From Xanthobacteraceae bacterium (lineage in GTDB: Bacteria; Pseudomonadota; Alphaproteobacteria; Rhizobiales; Xanthobacteraceae), in the NCBI GenBank assembly GCA_030039105.1, contig JASHQO010000479.1, forward strand, positions 1-6,693: DNA of 6,693 bases, given 5' to 3'. The notes under the pieces are model-generated. The model did not search any database and was not told where the DNA came from. It saw only the letters and a program-made list of their open reading frames with translations. Each line of letters starts with the position of its first letter. Within the stretch, counting starts at the first letter, position 1. A program made the translations under genes and the position numbers. Below are positions 4,781-6,693 of the stretch, piece after piece.

Positions 4781-6693
4781 AATGCGCGTCGTCCCAATTG
4801 TCGGCGGCGTGCGCTTCGACCTGCAACGGCACCGACAGCGACAAGGCCGGCAGCGGCGCGTCCGCCATCACGCCGGTGACCACCGGCAGCGTCTTGTCGA
4901 CCTCGGCGTCGGGCACTTCGAACACCAGCTCGTCGTGCACCTGCAGCAGCATCTGCGCGTTGAGTTTTTTCTTCGCCAGCGCCGCATCCATGCGGATCAT
5001 GGCGCGGCGGATGATGTCGGCGGCGGTGCCCTGCAGCCGCGCGTTCACCGCGGCGCGCTCGTTGAAGGCGCGGATCGAGGCATTCGAGGCGTTGATGTCG
5101 GGATAGTGGCATTTGCGGCCGAACAGCGTGGTCACGTAGCCGTCCTGCTTCGCCGCCTTCTTGGTCTCCTCGATGAAATCGCGGATGCCGGGAAAGCGCT
5201 CGAAATATTTGCGGATATAGGCGCCGGCCTCCTCGCGCTCGATACCGAGCTGGTTGGCGAGGCCGAACGCGGAGATGCCGTAGACGATGCCGAAGTTGAT
5301 GGCTTTCGCCCGGCGCCGCACCTCGCCCGGCATGTTCTTCACCGGCACGCCGAACATTTCCGACGCCGTCATGGCGTGAATGTCGAGCCCCTCGCGGAAC
5401 GCTTTCCGTAACTGCTCGATCTCCGCGATCTCGGCGAGGAGCCGCAGCTCGATCTGCGAATAGTCGGCGGAGACCAGCTTTTGTCCCGGATCGGTGACGA
5501 AGGCGCGGCGGATCTTGCGGCCGTCCTCGGTGCGGACCGGGATGTTCTGCAGGTTCGGCTCCGACGACGACAGCCGGCCGGTCGTGGTCGCCGCCAGCGC
5601 GTAGTTGGTGTGCACGCGATGCGTCGTCGGATTGACGTAGCCGGGCAATGCGTCGGTGTAGGTCGATTTCAGCTTCGCCACCTGCCGCCAGTCGAGAATC
5701 TTTTGCGGCAACTCGTGGCCCTGCTCGGCCAGCTCGTCGAGCACGCGCGCGCCGGTCGCCCATTGCCCGGTCTTGGTCTTGGTGCCGCCGGGCAGGCCGA
5801 GCTTGCCGAACAGAATGTCGCCGATCTGCTTCGGCGAGCCGACATTGACGTGGTCGCCGGCAAGCTTGTCGATCTCGGCTTCGAGGCCGCCGGCCTCCTG
5901 GGCAAACTCGCCGGAGAGGCGCGACAGCACGTTGCGGTCGATCGAGATGCCGCGCCGCTCCATGTCGGCGAGCACGCCGATGAGCGGCCGCTCCAGCGTC
6001 TCGTAGACGTTGAGCACGTGCTCGGCGGCGAGCCGCGGCTTGAGCACCCGCCACAGCCGCAAGCTGACGTCGGCGTGCTCGGCGCCGTATTCGGCCGCCT
6101 TGGCGATATCGACGCCGTCGAGCGTGACCCTGCTCTTGCCGGTTCCGGTCAGCGCGTTGCGGTCGACGGTCTTGTAATTGAAGTAGCGCTGCGCCAGGCC
6201 GTCGAGGCTGTGATCGGCCCTGCCGGCATCGACCACGTAGGACATCAGCATGATGTCGTCGCACGACGCCGTCGCAATGCCGCGCAGCGCGAAAATCTGC
6301 TGGGCAACCTTTACGTCGTGCCCGATCTTGAGCACGCCTTTGTCTTCGAGCAGCGGTTTCAAGGCATCGAGCGCGGCGCGCTCGGCGACCTGATCGGGCG
6401 CGATGTCGCCCTGGAACAGGCCGCCGTCGCCGCCCTGGCGGTGGCCGAGCGGCATGTAGCAGGCTGCGTTGGGCGAAAGCGCCAACGCGACGCCGCACAG
6501 CGCCGCCTGCATCGGGTCGGGGCTCGTCGTCACGACGTCGATGGCGACAAAGCCCTGGTCCCAAGCCCGCTCGATCCAGTTCTTCAACCCCTCGAGGCTG
6601 CGCACGGTCTCGTATAGCGCGCGGTCGAATTTTTGCGTCGGCGCGGCCTCGAGCCGCGCCGCGGCAAGCGCTTTGGGCGTGAGCGCGCCGGCC
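4779..6693 (-). CDS. polA: DNA polymerase I, C-terminal part (degenerate 3'-5' exonuclease domain plus intact polymerase domain); 5' end outside window
   Basis: This gene encodes the repair and Okazaki-processing family A polymerase. The open frame runs from the right edge (codon 6690-6692) for 637 residues to the stop; the 5'-3' exonuclease domain lies beyond the window. A GTG at 6603-6605 is internal, because the preceding codons (TPKALAAARLEAAPTQKFDR) match the interdomain linker. Numbering that GTG codon as residue 1, the 3'-5' exonuclease fold spans about 8-195. Its motifs are eroded: Exo I reads DVV (23-25) instead of DxE, Exo II has Ala101 for the Asp, and Exo III reads Y173-GAE-H177 instead of Y-x3-D. 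The polymerase motifs are intact: GRLSSSEPNLQNIPVR (343-358), motif A SADYSQIELR with Asp381, motif B RRRAKAINFGIVYG (430-443) with Lys434, Phe438 and Tyr442, and motif C QVHDE with Asp558. The C-terminus ADNWDDAH is typical. It is convergent with the TRAP gene (31-bp gap) and probably unrelated to it. Confidence 0.96.
   Translation of the reverse strand, partial: AGALTPKALAAARLEAAPTQKFDRALYETVRSLEGLKNWIERAWDQGFVAIDVVTTSPDPMQAALCGVALALSPNAACYMPLGHRQGGDGGLFQGDIAPDQVAERAALDALKPLLEDKGVLKIGHDVKVAQQIFALRGIATASCDDIMLMSYVVDAGRADHSLDGLAQRYFNYKTVDRNALTGTGKSRVTLDGVDIAKAAEYGAEHADVSLRLWRVLKPRLAAEHVLNVYETLERPLIGVLADMERRGISIDRNVLSRLSGEFAQEAGGLEAEIDKLAGDHVNVGSPKQIGDILFGKLGLPGGTKTKTGQWATGARVLDELAEQGHELPQKILDWRQVAKLKSTYTDALPGYVNPTTHRVHTNYALAATTTGRLSSSEPNLQNIPVRTEDGRKIRRAFVTDPGQKLVSADYSQIELRLLAEIAEIEQLRKAFREGLDIHAMTASEMFGVPVKNMPGEVRRRAKAINFGIVYGISAFGLANQLGIEREEAGAYIRKYFERFPGIRDFIEETKKAAKQDGYVTTLFGRKCHYPDINASNASIRAFNERAAVNARLQGTAADIIRRAMIRMDAALAKKKLNAQMLLQVHDELVFEVPDAEVDKTLPVVTGVMADAPLPALSLSVPLQVEAHAADNWDDAH

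Noticed and set aside
4756..6564. 602-aa open frame on - in a different register from polA
   Set aside because: Arg/Ala-rich product with no family features. The neighbouring register carries all polymerase A motifs, so this is a shadow.
6603..6605. GTG as a true start of a short, exonuclease-less polymerase
   Set aside because: The frame stays open upstream to the window edge with linker-like residues (TPKALAAARLEAAP, KFDRALYET) expected in full-length PolA.
5481..6617. 378-aa open frame on + opposite polA
   Set aside because: Antisense to a strong family A polymerase and shows no domain or Shine-Dalgarno of its own.

Overview
This is a high-GC window (roughly two thirds G+C by eye) with the codon usage and gene content of an alphaproteobacterium. 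The best fit is the Hyphomicrobiales (Bradyrhizobium/Xanthobacteraceae-like): Bug-type and TRAP-type binding proteins, an alphaproteobacterial-type DNA polymerase I, and a CGTCATTG...CAATGACG palindrome that I recall from such genomes. The organism is inferred from protein style; no rRNA or other phylogenetic marker is present.

Layout. Positions 1-65 (+) hold the last 20 codons of a protein whose end resembles FAD-dependent (DAO/LhgO-type) oxidoreductases. It converges on, and overlaps by 11 bp, a minus-strand ion-transporter-superfamily membrane protein of 472 aa (55-1473, NhaD/CitMHS_2-like). A 181-bp divergent intergenic region (1474-1654) with two short perfect dyads separates it from a plus-strand run of four genes: a Tat-type Bug/TctC solute-binding protein (1655-2626), a RidA-fold protein (2671-3078), an exported small cupin (3142-3651) and a TRAP DctP-type solute-binding protein (3716-4747). 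The gaps are 44, 63 and 64 bp, each gene has a good Shine-Dalgarno, and an 11-bp GC hairpin sits in the last gap. The run ends in a dyad (4746-4780) spanning the convergent stop codons of the TRAP gene and of polA. From 4779 to the right edge (-) lies the C-terminal two thirds of DNA polymerase I.

How the genes may work together. The four-gene run looks like one transcription unit. It would export two solute receptors of unrelated transporter classes (TTT and TRAP) and a periplasmic cupin, with one cytoplasmic Rid protein. Neither receptor has its membrane subunits here, and the flanking genes leave no room for them inside the run. A role in capture or sensing of small organic acids is an inference; the ligand cannot be read from sequence.

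Most notable. (1) The PolA 3'-5' exonuclease domain has lost three of its four metal-binding acidic residues while the polymerase motifs are intact. (2) The Rid protein lacks the arginine needed for imine deamination. (3) Two orphan receptors of different classes are paired with Rid and cupin proteins. I see no CRISPR array, tRNA, rRNA, transposase, toxin-antitoxin or phage gene, and no clearly new defence or mobile system.
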